From: Allorhizobium pseudoryzae
GTDB lineage: Bacteria; Pseudomonadota; Alphaproteobacteria; Rhizobiales; Rhizobiaceae
Direction: 5' to 3'
Assembly: GCF_011046245.1 (NCBI RefSeq)
Contig: NZ_CP049241.1
Span: forward strand, 1,178,001 to 1,242,000
DNA: 64,000 bases
Every line of letters begins with the position of its first letter. Within the stretch, counting starts at the first letter, position 1. This document shows positions 54,621 through 64,000 of the stretch, in pieces. The translations under genes and the position numbers were made by a program. The notes beneath the pieces were generated by a model. The model did not search any database. It was not told the origin of the DNA and was given only the letters and a program-made list of their open reading frames with translations.

Positions 54621-55556
54621 TCAGGTCAATAACGGCATTTCGTTGTGCGATAGAAAATTTCTATCAAACGCGGATGCTGCAGCGCGGGATCTTGCCTCAT
54701 GCAGCAGGGCGGACACCAGCGGCGTATGCGGCTCACGGTGCGTGGCAACAAGGCCGACCAGATGTTCGGCATCCGGCTCGGCAATCGGGATCATCCGGAT
54801 CTGTTCCGGAAAACCGAATGATTCCGCGACGTTACGCGGCATGATCGAGGCCCATTGCCCCGTGCGGATATGCGAAAAGAGCACGATCATGGAATTGGAT
54901 TCCAGCGTGGGCTTCACCCAGACCCCGGCCTCCGTCATGTGTTTGTTGATGATCCGGCGGTTTTGCATGTCCGGGGTCAATAGGCAAAGCCGAAGACCGG
55001 AAACCTCCTTCCAGGTCACAGTTTCCCGGTCTGCGAGCGGTGTCCCTGCCGCCGCAATCAGATGATATCGTTCGGAATAGAGCGGCACCGTGGTCACCCG
55101 CCCGAGCGGTTCGTTGTCGAGATAGGTGATGCCGGCGTCGATCTCGAGGTTTTCCAGCTGGCTCAGAACCTGCAGCGAGGTGCGCGACGTGACCGAGAAG
55201 GTGACGTCCGGATGGCGTTTCTGGAAGGGTTCGGTGAGCTTCGGCACCATGGCGAGCGCCGTCGGAATGACGGCGATGCGGATATGGCCGGCGAGACCGC
55301 GGCGGGCGGCGCGCATTTCCTCGCGCATGGTGCGGGTATCGCCGACGATGCGGCGCGCCCATTCCAGCACCCGCTGTCCCTCCGGTGTCAGGCCCTGATA
55401 ACGCGATCCGCGCACCACGAGAACGACACCCAGCTGATCCTCCAGCTGGCGGATGGCCGCCGAGAGCGTCGGCTGCGAGATGCCGCATTCCTCCGCCGCC
55501 CGGCCGAAATGCCCGACACCGGCGAGCGCAATGAAGAATTCCAGCTTATCGATCAT
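54621..55556 (-). CDS. LysR-family regulator, probable fds activator
   Basis: A 311-residue LysR-type regulator. The winged HTH is at residues 1-60 (MIDKLEFFIALAGVGHFGRAAEECGISQPTLSAAIRQLEDQLG shown in parts), followed by a substrate-binding domain. It is encoded upstream of and in the same direction as fdsG, 130 bases away. It is often found next to fds operons and may respond to formate or to growth state. The start is the ATG at 55556; the open frame to 55628 adds a Lys/Arg-rich segment unlikely to be real. The palindrome at 54649-54665 is within its 3' end. Confidence 0.9.
   Translation of the reverse strand: MIDKLEFFIALAGVGHFGRAAEECGISQPTLSAAIRQLEDQLGVVLVVRGSRYQGLTPEGQRVLEWARRIVGDTRTMREEMRAARRGLAGHIRIAVIPTALAMVPKLTEPFQKRHPDVTFSVTSRTSLQVLSQLENLEIDAGITYLDNEPLGRVTTVPLYSERYHLIAAAGTPLADRETVTWKEVSGLRLCLLTPDMQNRRIINKHMTEAGVWVKPTLESNSMIVLFSHIRTGQWASIMPRNVAESFGFPEQIRMIPIAEPDAEHLVGLVATHREPHTPLVSALLHEARSRAAASAFDRNFLSHNEMPLLT
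54649..54665. promoter_or_regulatory. ATAG-N7-CTAT palindrome in the 3' end of the LysR gene
   Basis: GATAGAAA, A, TTTCTATC: a perfect palindrome with 8-bp arms (54649-54665). It contains ATAG-N7-CTAT, the geometry of a LysR/OxyR recognition site. It lies 159-175 bases upstream of the fdsG ATG, inside the last codons of the LysR gene. This is a candidate binding site for the regulator that drives fdsGBA. Confidence 0.6.
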
Positions 55557-55709
55557 CTGTTTCCTCCATCGGGCCTCACCGTTGCCGGTTCTCACCACCG
55601 ATTTGCACCCCTGCGGCGCCGATGGCAATTGCCGCCAACCGTTTAGACCCTAAGTGCCACAGGCAAGACGACATCATCATCTTCCAATCAACACTGTTTG
55701 AGAGGCTCC

Positions 55710-56777
55710 GTGACGACAACAGACAAACTCTCATTCCTTCAGGGTGGCGGTCGCTCAGCCGAGCTGGTCCGGCAGACAGACTGGACGAAAACGCCGCTCG
55801 GGGCGCCGGAGGCCTGGCCGGTGGCGCTGAAGACCGCCGTGGGAATGACCCTCAGCTCCGCCTTTCCGGCCCTGATTGCCTGGGGACCGGAGCTGACCAT
55901 CATCTACAATGATCCCTTCCGCCCGATCCTCGGCAACAAGCCGGAAGCCATGGGCCGCCCGCTGGCCGAAAGCTGGGTGGAAATCTGGGACGACATCAAG
56001 CCGATTGCCGACGCAGCACTCGCGGGCAAGGCCACGTTCCTTGAGGATTTTGCCCTCACGATCGATCGCAACGGTTTTGCGGAGGAAGCCTATTTCACCT
56101 TCTGTTACAGCCCCTTGCGCGATGACGACGGCAATATTGCCGGGCTTCTCGATACCGTGGTGGAGACAACCCAGCGCGTGCAGGCGGAGCGGCAGTTCCG
56201 GTTGATGAATTCCGAACTTCATCACCGGATGAAGAACATGTTTGCCACCGTCACCTCGATCGTCAGCCAGACGCTGCGGGTGGAACGCCCGCTCACCGAA
56301 GTGCGCCCCCTGCTTCTGCAGCGGCTGGGTGCCATTGCCAATGCGCAGTCCCTGCTGCTCGATCAGCAGCAGGGCGACCTGCCGCTGCTTCAGGTCCTGG
56401 AAATGGCACTGTCGCCGCACAGCACGGGCCAGAACCGGATTCACCTGTCCGGACCGCCGGATATCCAGCTGAACGAGAAACAATCACTCTCGCTTGCGCT
56501 CGCCGTCAACGAACTCGTGACCAACGCGATCAAATATGGTGCGCTCTCCGCAGAAGGCGGCCGGGTCTGCGTGGACTGGCAGGGCGAAAACGGCGGCGGG
56601 TTTGACTTCCAGTGGCGCGAATCGGGCGGCCCGACCGTTCTGCAGCCGGCGCGGCGCGGGTTTGGCACCACGCTGATGGAGCGCATTGCGCCGCATGATT
56701 TCGGTGGCGAGGGAGAACTGCTCTATCATCCGGACGGCCTTTACTACCGTCTTTCGACCGACCGGCTCCAGACGTAG
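55710..56777 (+). CDS. HWE/HisKA_2-type sensor histidine kinase with N-terminal PAS domain
   Basis: A 355-residue soluble kinase. A PAS-like domain spans residues 20-155 (FPALIAWGPELTIIYNDPFRPIL; the C-terminal part RDDDGNIAGLLDTVVETT). Then comes the phospho-acceptor helix ELHHRMKNMFATV (His 172), characteristic of HWE kinases, and the ATPase domain with VNELVTNAIKYGAL and a late GFGTTLMERIA box. HWE kinases are typical of Rhizobiales and often act in light, redox or general stress signalling. The GTG at 55710 follows GAGAGG; a TTG at 55698 is the alternative. No response regulator is adjacent, so the partner is unknown. Confidence 0.88.
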   Translation: MTTTDKLSFLQGGGRSAELVRQTDWTKTPLGAPEAWPVALKTAVGMTLSSAFPALIAWGPELTIIYNDPFRPILGNKPEAMGRPLAESWVEIWDDIKPIADAALAGKATFLEDFALTIDRNGFAEEAYFTFCYSPLRDDDGNIAGLLDTVVETTQRVQAERQFRLMNSELHHRMKNMFATVTSIVSQTLRVERPLTEVRPLLLQRLGAIANAQSLLLDQQQGDLPLLQVLEMALSPHSTGQNRIHLSGPPDIQLNEKQSLSLALAVNELVTNAIKYGALSAEGGRVCVDWQGENGGGFDFQWRESGGPTVLQPARRGFGTTLMERIAPHDFGGEGELLYHPDGLYYRLSTDRLQT

Positions 56778-56783
56778 CCCCGC

Positions 56784-57783
<1,000 letters not shown>

Positions 57784-57866
57784 CAAGGCGTTCAGAAAAA
57801 CAGCAGAAAGCAGGTGACGGTTTCCGTCTCCCTCTGATTAAATGCGCAAAGACGGGGGGGACAAGC

Positions 57867-58757
57867 ATGCGACGGCTACCGGCGCTGACGGCCATGAAAG
57901 TGTTCGAGGTGGTGGGCCAGACGCGCAGTTTCACCCGCGCCGCCGAACGCCTGAACCTGACCCAGAGTGCCGTCAGCCGCCAGGTGCGCAATCTGGAGGA
58001 TCAGCTGGGCGAAAGACTGGTGATCCGCCATCACCACCATCTGGAGCTGACACCGTCTGGCGCGGAACTCTATGCCAGCCTGCAGAACGCCTTTCATGCG
58101 GTCGAACTGACGGTGCGCAACATCGTCGAAAAGAGCAACCGCCACCGGCTGCGCATCAACGTGCCGCCGACCTTTGCCAAACGCTGGCTGTTGCCCCGGC
58201 TCGGGAGCCTGCGCGCCGCCCTTCCCGATCTCGACATCAGCATCACCACCGATGCCGCCGACAGCCTGACGGATCGGAGCCTGCTCGACTGCGCCATCCG
58301 CTTCGGTGATGGCGAATGGCCGATGCTGTCCTGCACCCGGCTGCTGACGGAGCGCCATATCGCCGTCTGCGCGCCATATCTCATCGAAGAAGGCGGCCCG
58401 ATCGATCTTTCCCGCTTCACCTTCCTGCATGTGCTCGCCTCCGCCGACCAGCGCTATCTCACCTGGCAGCGCTGGCTGGATGCCGCGGGCCTTGGCCAGA
58501 CGGATACGCGCGGCGGCATGGAGTTCGATCTTCTCGATCTGGTAATCGAGGCGGCCTGCAACGGGCTGGGCGTTGCCGTTGCCGACCGGGCGATGGTGGC
58601 GCCGCTGATGGCGAGCGGCCAGCTGGCGCAGGTGCTGGATGTGGAGGTGGAAGGCCACGAGGCCTATTGGCTGGTGACCCGCGCGGACACGCAGGAGCCG
58701 CCGAAGGTGAAGGCGTTTCGCGGCTGGCTGCAGGCCGAGCTTAAGGGCGAGATCTGA
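57867..58757 (+). CDS. LysR-family regulator, GcvA-like
   Basis: A 296-residue LysR regulator with the GcvA-type N terminus RRLPALTAMKVFEVVGQTRSFTRAAERLNLTQSAVSRQVR (in parts) and substrate-binding domain residues such as LRINVPPTFAKRWLLPRLG. It is divergent from ldh and upstream of the aldehyde dehydrogenase-dehydratase-GMC set on the same strand. It could control either; its effector is unknown. The start ATG at 57867 has a G-rich run upstream. Confidence 0.9.
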   Translation: MRRLPALTAMKVFEVVGQTRSFTRAAERLNLTQSAVSRQVRNLEDQLGERLVIRHHHHLELTPSGAELYASLQNAFHAVELTVRNIVEKSNRHRLRINVPPTFAKRWLLPRLGSLRAALPDLDISITTDAADSLTDRSLLDCAIRFGDGEWPMLSCTRLLTERHIAVCAPYLIEEGGPIDLSRFTFLHVLASADQRYLTWQRWLDAAGLGQTDTRGGMEFDLLDLVIEAACNGLGVAVADRAMVAPLMASGQLAQVLDVEVEGHEAYWLVTRADTQEPPKVKAFRGWLQAELKGEI

Positions 58758-58871
58758 CGCTGGCGCAAAGCGAGCATTCCCTTTTGGAATGATCTGACTG
58801 CCAAAACCTCGCTTGCGAACCACCCCTGCCCTGACGTCTTCTTGGCCTTCCAGCGAAGGAGGTCGAGATCC

Positions 58872-60296
58872 ATGCGCCACTGCCAGAATTTCATTGCCGG
58901 GCACTTTGTCGAGGCGAAACCCGATGCCGTGATCGAGGTGATCAACCCGGCAACCAGTGCGCCCTTCGCCACGGTGCCGCTCGCAACGGATGCGGATGTC
59001 ATCGAGGCGGCCAGCCGTGCAGCCGAGGCACAACGAGCCTGGGGCCGCCTGCCCTCGATCGAACGGGGCAATGCCCTGCGGCGGTTGGCAGATCGTCTGG
59101 AACACCGGGCGGACAAGATCGGCGTGGCACTGGCGGAGGAGAGCGGCAAGAGCTTAGCCGACGCGACGGCAGAGGTGGGCTATGGCGTCGAACTGATGCG
59201 CTATCACGCCGAATGGGCGCGGCGTATCGAGGGGGAATTGATCGACAGCGACACGCCGAACGAGACGCTGATGCTGCAGCGGGTGCCGATCGGCGTGGTT
59301 GCCTGCCTCATCCCCTTCAACTTTCCGATCTACACGCTGGTGCGCAAGATCGCCCCGGCGCTGATTGCCGGCAATGCGGTGGTCGTGCGCCCCAGCAACA
59401 CGACGCCGACCTCCGCCTTCGCCTTTGCTGAAGCCGTGGCGGAGGCCGGCCTGCCGGAGGGTCTCGTCAGCATCCTGACGATGACGCACGAGGTGGCGGG
59501 AACGCTCTGCACGCGCCCGGAGGTCGGCATGATCACGTTGACCGGCAGTGTGACGGCTGGCCAGGCGGTGCTGGAGTTCTGCAAGAAAAACATCGCCAAA
59601 CCCTCGCTGGAACTCGGCGGCAAGACACCGGTGATCGTCGAGCCGGATGCCGATCTGGACGCCGTGGCAAACAGCCTGCTGGCCGCCAAGACCGCCCATT
59701 GCGGCCAGGTCTGCACCTCCGTCGAGCGGCTTTACGTGCATGCCTCCGTGCACGATGCGCTGCTGGACAAGTTGAAGACCGGTTTTGCCGCCCGCGGTTT
59801 CGGTGACCGGGCGACGGATGCGGGCCTGATGGGGCCGCTGGCCTCGGATACGACTCGCCGGCGTGTGCATGCCATGGTGGAACACGCAGTTCAGGACGGG
59901 GCGGTTCTGGAGACCGGCGGCACGCTGCCGGAGGGGCAGGGTTTCTTCTACCCGCCGACGTTGCTCTCGCACTGCCGGCAGGACATGCAGATCATCCGCG
60001 AGGAGATCTTTGGGCCGGTCCTCCCGGTGATCCCCTACAGCGATTTCGACGAGGCATTGCGGCTGGCCAATGACAGCCCCTTCGGCCTCGCCTCCGTTCT
60101 GTATTCCAACGACTACGGAAAGGTGATGCGCGCGGCAAACAGCATCGAGGCCGGCGAACTCTATATCAACCGATTTCCGGCCGATCCCTATCAGGGCTAC
60201 CACGCCGGCTGGAAACGCTCCGGCCTCGGTGGCGACGATGGCAAGCACGGCATGCTGGAATTCACCCAGACCCGTCTCGTGATCCTGAAGCACTGA
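58872..60296 (+). CDS. aldehyde dehydrogenase (AldA/lactaldehyde-type)
   Basis: A 474-residue NAD(P)-dependent aldehyde dehydrogenase. It has the NAD motif IPFNFPIYTLVRKIAPALIAGN, the catalytic Glu 247 in LELGGKTP and the nucleophile Cys 281 in GQVCTSVER. The C-terminal segment SPFGLASVLYSNDY is normal. It is most like lactaldehyde/glycolaldehyde dehydrogenases by the PFNFP and NTTPTSA pattern. The start ATG at 58872 has AGGAGG nine bases upstream. It is the first of three genes in an operon (next gene 13 bases away). Confidence 0.9.
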   Translation: MRHCQNFIAGHFVEAKPDAVIEVINPATSAPFATVPLATDADVIEAASRAAEAQRAWGRLPSIERGNALRRLADRLEHRADKIGVALAEESGKSLADATAEVGYGVELMRYHAEWARRIEGELIDSDTPNETLMLQRVPIGVVACLIPFNFPIYTLVRKIAPALIAGNAVVVRPSNTTPTSAFAFAEAVAEAGLPEGLVSILTMTHEVAGTLCTRPEVGMITLTGSVTAGQAVLEFCKKNIAKPSLELGGKTPVIVEPDADLDAVANSLLAAKTAHCGQVCTSVERLYVHASVHDALLDKLKTGFAARGFGDRATDAGLMGPLASDTTRRRVHAMVEHAVQDGAVLETGGTLPEGQGFFYPPTLLSHCRQDMQIIREEIFGPVLPVIPYSDFDEALRLANDSPFGLASVLYSNDYGKVMRAANSIEAGELYINRFPADPYQGYHAGWKRSGLGGDDGKHGMLEFTQTRLVILKH

Positions 60297-60309
60297 GGAG
60301 GAGAGATCG

Positions 60310-61527
60310 ATGAAGCTTGCGTCTTTGACCACCCATGTGGTTGCCGTTCCGCCCCCGCATATCGGCGGCATGTACTGGATCTTCGTGGAACTGGAAACCG
60401 CCTGCGGCATTCGCGGACTGGGCGAAATCTATGCGACCGCCTTTGATCCGAACGCGCTGGTGCCGCTGATCGAGGATGTCTTTGAGCGGTATCTGGAGGG
60501 CCATGACCCGCACCGGATCGAGCGCTTCTGGCGCGCCGCCTATTCGAGCGGGTTCACACAGCGGCCGGACCCGACGATGATGGGAATCGTTTCCGGGCTG
60601 GAGATCGCCTGCTGGGATATAATCGGCAAGGCGGCGGGGCGGCCGGTGGCCGACCTTCTGGGCGGCACCGTGCATGAGCGCCTGCGCGCCTACACCTATC
60701 TCTATCCGAAAAATGCCAGCGGCGACTACGACTACAACGATCCGGACCTTGCCGCCGAAGAAGCCGTGCGCATGGTGGAACTTGGATTCACCGCCGTGAA
60801 GTTCGATCCCGCCGGCCCCTACACGCAGTATAGCGGCCATCATCTGTCGCTCGGCGTGATGGAGCGCTGCGAGACCTTCTGCCGCAAGATCCGTGACGCG
60901 ATCGGCGCCCGGGCCGATATCCTGTTCGGGACGCATGGGCAAATGGTTCCGGCCTCCGCCATCCGGCTCGCCAAGCGGCTGGAGAAATACGATCCGCTGT
61001 GGTTCGAGGAGCCGGTGCCGCCCGGCCAGGAGGCGGCGATGGCGACGGTTGCCCGCGCCACATCCATTCCGGTTTCCACCGGCGAACGGCTAACGACGAA
61101 ATACGAATTCCAGCGCGTGCTGCAGGAAGGGGCTGCCTCCATTCTGCAGATGAATGTCGCGCGCGTCGGCGGCCTGCTGGAGGCAAAGAAGATCGCCGGA
61201 ATGGCGGAGTGCTTTTATGCCGAGATCGCGCCGCATCTCTACAACGGGCCGGTAGGGGCTGCGGCCAGCATTCAGCTTGCCGCCGCCACGCCGAATTTCC
61301 TCATCCATGAGGCGATCATGGATTTCTCCGGCTTCCATGCCGCAGTGCTGAAGACCAAGCTGGTTGTGGAAGACGGCTACCTGATCCCGTCTCGCGAGCC
61401 AGGCATCGGCGTGGAACTGAACCACGACGTGGTCGCTGCCCATACACCCTATACAGGCAAGCGGCTTCATTTGCAGATGGCGCCGGACCACGCCGATGTG
61501 AAGCGGTTTTCTCCGGCCAAGGGATGA
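60310..61527 (+). CDS. enolase-superfamily sugar-acid dehydratase (mandelate racemase/muconate lactonizing enzyme type)
   Basis: A 405-residue enolase-superfamily enzyme. The capping domain is residues 1-125; the barrel has the Lys base in AVKFDPAG (residue 164), a GTHGQM strand (His 209) and metal ligands Glu in FEEPVPPG (residues 233-234) and STGERL (259). This mix is seen in sugar-acid dehydratases (galactonate, fuconate or arabinonate types) and in a few cycloisomerases. The likely substrate is an aldonic acid made by the neighbours. The specific sugar cannot be read from sequence. GGAGGAG lies before its ATG, and GMC follows 7 bases after its stop. Confidence 0.8.
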   Translation: MKLASLTTHVVAVPPPHIGGMYWIFVELETACGIRGLGEIYATAFDPNALVPLIEDVFERYLEGHDPHRIERFWRAAYSSGFTQRPDPTMMGIVSGLEIACWDIIGKAAGRPVADLLGGTVHERLRAYTYLYPKNASGDYDYNDPDLAAEEAVRMVELGFTAVKFDPAGPYTQYSGHHLSLGVMERCETFCRKIRDAIGARADILFGTHGQMVPASAIRLAKRLEKYDPLWFEEPVPPGQEAAMATVARATSIPVSTGERLTTKYEFQRVLQEGAASILQMNVARVGGLLEAKKIAGMAECFYAEIAPHLYNGPVGAAASIQLAAATPNFLIHEAIMDFSGFHAAVLKTKLVVEDGYLIPSREPGIGVELNHDVVAAHTPYTGKRLHLQMAPDHADVKRFSPAKG

Positions 61528-61534
61528 CACCGCG

Positions 61535-63151
61535 ATGGAGGTCGATTTCATCGTGGTCGGTGCCGGTTCCGCCGGCTGCATCCTCGCCAGCCGGCTGTCG
61601 GAGAGCGGGCGATATTCGGTTCTGCTGCTGGAGGCAGGCAGCAAGGGCAACTCGGTCTGGCTCAAAATCCCGGTTGGCTATGCGAAGAGCTATTACAATC
61701 CGGCAGTCAACTGGATGCACTGGAGCGCGCCGCAGCCGGAACTGAACGACCGGCGCCTCTACGTGCCGCGCGGCAAGGTGGTTGGCGGGTCCGGCGCCAT
61801 CAATGCCATGGTCTATGTGCGCGGCGACCGCGCTGACTTTGACGACTGGAGGGCCGCCGGAAATCCCGGCTGGGGGTTCGACGACGTGCTGCCGACGTTC
61901 CGCAGGCTTGAGACGCACGCCCATGGCGACACCGAATGGCACGGTGGCAAGGGACCGATCCACATCACGCCGATGCGCGACGGCATCCACCCGATCAGCC
62001 GCGCCTTCCTGCGCGCCGGCGCGGAACTGGGCTTTCAGCAAAACCTCGATTTCAACGGCGAAACGCTGGAAGGGGTTGGGGTCTACGACATCAATACCCG
62101 CAACGGATTCCGCTCGCATTCGGGTGTGGAGTACCTGACGCCGGCGCTAAAGCGCCAGAACCTCACCCTGGAAACCGGGGCGCTGGCTGAGCGACTGCTG
62201 TTCGACGAGACGGGGCGGGTGACCGGCGTGGAGGTGTCCCAGCACGGTCGCCTGCGGCAGTTGCATGCGCGGCGAGAGGTGATCCTCTCCGCCGGCGCCG
62301 TACAATCGCCGCTTCTGCTGCAGCGCTCGGGGCTGGCGGATGGCGCGCTTCTGCAGGAGCATGGTCTTGCCGTAAAACGACACCTGCCGGCGGTGGGGAA
62401 AAACCTGCAGGACCATCTCTGCGCCAGCGTCTATTATCGCGCGCGGCGCCCGACGCTGAACGGCCTCTTCGGCTCACTCACCGGCAAGGCCTGGTGCGGA
62501 CTGCAGTATCTTGCCACCCGCAAGGGTCCCTTCGCCATGAGCGTCAACCAGGCCGGCGGTTTTCTGACAGGCAGGCCGGAGGCGGAGCGGGCCAACCTGC
62601 AGATCTATTTCAACCCCCTCTCCTATCGCATCCCGAGCGATCCGAGGGTCGGACTGCTGCCGGAGCCCTATCCCGGCTTCCTGATGGCTTTCAGTGCCTG
62701 CCGCCCGGCAAGCCGCGGCGAAATCCGGCTTACATCCCCCGGTGCAACCGCCGAACCGCTCATCCAGCCGAACTATCTGACGGCAGACCGGGACATCGCA
62801 GAGGTGCTGGAGGGAATGCGGCTAATCCGCCGTTTGGCAGGGGCCACGGCACTTTCCGATTGGGTGACGGAGGAGGTGTCGCCCTCGCCCGCCGTGGCGG
62901 ATGACGCAGGGCTTCTCGATTATTTCCGCGACAATTGCGGTTCGATCTATCATCTCTGCGGCACCTGCGCGATGGGACCGGACGCGGTGAGCGCCGTGGT
63001 GGATCACCGGCTGCGGGTACATGGCGTGCCGGACCTGCGGATCGCGGATGCCTCGATCTTCCCCAACATCACCGCCGGCAACATCAACGCACCGACCATG
63101 ATGGTGGCGGAAAAGGCCGCTGACCTCATTCTTCAGGATGCAAAAGCCTGA
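61535..63151 (+). CDS. GMC-family FAD oxidoreductase (choline dehydrogenase-like)
   Basis: A 538-residue GMC oxidoreductase (glucose-methanol-choline). It has the N-terminal FAD motif VVGAGSAGCILASRLSE, the first GMC signature (RGKVVGGSGAINAMVYVRG), the second (VILSAGAVQSPLLLQRSG), and the C-terminal GTCAMGPDA with NINAPTMMVAEKAADLI. It is probably an alcohol or polyol oxidase/dehydrogenase that makes an aldehyde or aldonic acid. The three-gene set suggests alcohol to aldehyde (GMC), to acid (aldehyde dehydrogenase), to 2-keto-3-deoxy acid (dehydratase). It has no signal peptide. It converges with atpC. Confidence 0.88.
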   Translation: MEVDFIVVGAGSAGCILASRLSESGRYSVLLLEAGSKGNSVWLKIPVGYAKSYYNPAVNWMHWSAPQPELNDRRLYVPRGKVVGGSGAINAMVYVRGDRADFDDWRAAGNPGWGFDDVLPTFRRLETHAHGDTEWHGGKGPIHITPMRDGIHPISRAFLRAGAELGFQQNLDFNGETLEGVGVYDINTRNGFRSHSGVEYLTPALKRQNLTLETGALAERLLFDETGRVTGVEVSQHGRLRQLHARREVILSAGAVQSPLLLQRSGLADGALLQEHGLAVKRHLPAVGKNLQDHLCASVYYRARRPTLNGLFGSLTGKAWCGLQYLATRKGPFAMSVNQAGGFLTGRPEAERANLQIYFNPLSYRIPSDPRVGLLPEPYPGFLMAFSACRPASRGEIRLTSPGATAEPLIQPNYLTADRDIAEVLEGMRLIRRLAGATALSDWVTEEVSPSPAVADDAGLLDYFRDNCGSIYHLCGTCAMGPDAVSAVVDHRLRVHGVPDLRIADASIFPNITAGNINAPTMMVAEKAADLILQDAKA

Positions 63152-63209
63152 AACGACGAAAGTCGGACACGAGGGCCCGGCTTTTCAAAGTTCATCCAGC
63201 GACGGCAAG

Positions 63210-63617
63210 TCAGGCCGGCAGAACCGCATGGTTGAGATGCGTCAGGTCCGCCAGCATGTGCTCGAGCTTGGTGCGGTGCTCGTCCGTCGGCGCATCCGAA
63301 ATGTCCTGGCGCAGGGCATCGATGCGCTGCTGCAGGAGATCGCGGTTGGCTTCGTCCTGCGGCACGGCAGATTCGGCAAGCAGCGTGCAGCCGGTCGGCA
63401 GAATGTCTGCGAAACCGCCGAACACGACGTATTTCTTGGTGCCGCCCGATGCGAGCTTCACCGTCACCACGCCGGGCTTGATGGTCGTCATCGTCGGCGC
63501 ATGTTTCGCCATCACGGTCATTTCACCGAGCGTCGCCGGGATCACGACTTCCGTCACCTTTTCCGACAGGAGAAGGCGCTCGGGCGAAACCAGTTCAAAA
63601 TCGAAAGAGTCGGCCAT
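63210..63617 (-). CDS. atpC: F0F1 ATP synthase epsilon subunit
   Basis: A 135-residue F1 epsilon subunit, the regulatory rotor subunit of the ATP synthase. It has DFELVSPERLLLSEKVTEVVIPATLGEMTV at the N terminus (in parts), PGVVTVKLASGGTKKYVVFGGFADI in the beta-barrel, and a C-terminal helical arm (RDLLQQRIDALRQDISD). It is the last gene of the atp operon, 74 bases after atpD. Confidence 0.95.
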   Translation of the reverse strand: MADSFDFELVSPERLLLSEKVTEVVIPATLGEMTVMAKHAPTMTTIKPGVVTVKLASGGTKKYVVFGGFADILPTGCTLLAESAVPQDEANRDLLQQRIDALRQDISDAPTDEHRTKLEHMLADLTHLNHAVLPA

Positions 63618-63691
63618 GACGGTCCACTTCTTTGGGCGTTATGCGGAAAGGAGCGGCGCCAGCCCTAGGGCAGGCGCCAATCCGTTGATTT

Positions 63692-64000
<309 letters not shown>

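Overview
The window is GC-rich, gene-dense chromosomal DNA from an alphaproteobacterium, most likely a member of the Rhizobiaceae (Rhizobium/Agrobacterium/Ensifer/Shinella group; the genus cannot be fixed from the sequence alone). The reasons are the aroK-aroB-CorC/xerD/accA block, an ALA-synthase type hemA with an FNR/FixK-like box, a short-chain fatty acyl-CoA regulator beside propionyl-CoA carboxylase genes, an NAD-dependent fds formate dehydrogenase cluster, a PAS-PAS cytoplasmic chemoreceptor with a C-terminal pentapeptide, and paired inverted intergenic repeats of the type seen in rhizobia. No prophage, CRISPR array or conjugative element was seen. The only intact-looking mobile element is one IS630-family copy.

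Layout. 1-7.4 kb: housekeeping genes (bolA, CorC-type CBS protein, aroB, aroK, a small membrane protein, xerD, accA, a YafK-like L,D-transpeptidase lipoprotein, tusA). 7.4-15.4 kb: a COG0523 metal GTPase with a His-rich loop, a D,D-carboxypeptidase, an M20 amidohydrolase, tRNA-Arg(CCT), an ExoD-like membrane protein, an unknown small protein, a flavin monooxygenase and a lone dxr. 15.4-26.2 kb: the propionyl-CoA to succinyl-CoA cluster (methylmalonyl-CoA mutase, pccA, pccB, divergent regulator scfR). It is interleaved with two copies of a DUF4160-DUF2442 gene pair, two tandem copies of an unrecognised small gene, a YghU-type glutathione transferase and a lone ParD-like antitoxin. 26.5-33 kb: a serine beta-lactamase-fold hydrolase, hemA, and a coxS-coxL-coxM molybdenum hydroxylase with a form-II active-site signature.

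33.2-43 kb: a glycine-zipper lipoprotein, then tamA and tamB. TamB is very large and contains seven tandem repeats of about 106 residues; the IS630 element lies just downstream. 43-46.3 kb: chemoreceptor and cheW (translationally coupled), then an L-asparaginase. 46.3-55.6 kb: an OFA-type oxalate/formate transporter, the formate dehydrogenase genes fdsD, fdhD, fdsA, fdsB and fdsG, and a LysR regulator whose 3' end carries a perfect ATAG-N7-CTAT palindrome. 55.7-63.2 kb: an HWE-type histidine kinase, L-lactate dehydrogenase, a GcvA-like LysR regulator, and a catabolic-looking trio (aldehyde dehydrogenase, enolase-superfamily dehydratase, GMC oxidoreductase). The window closes with atpC and the 3' end of atpD.

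The most interesting material is the duplicated small-gene architecture inside the propionyl-CoA cluster. Next come the repeat-expanded TamB, the ParD promoter with a palindrome in its spacer, and the candidate operators at scfR, hemA and fds.
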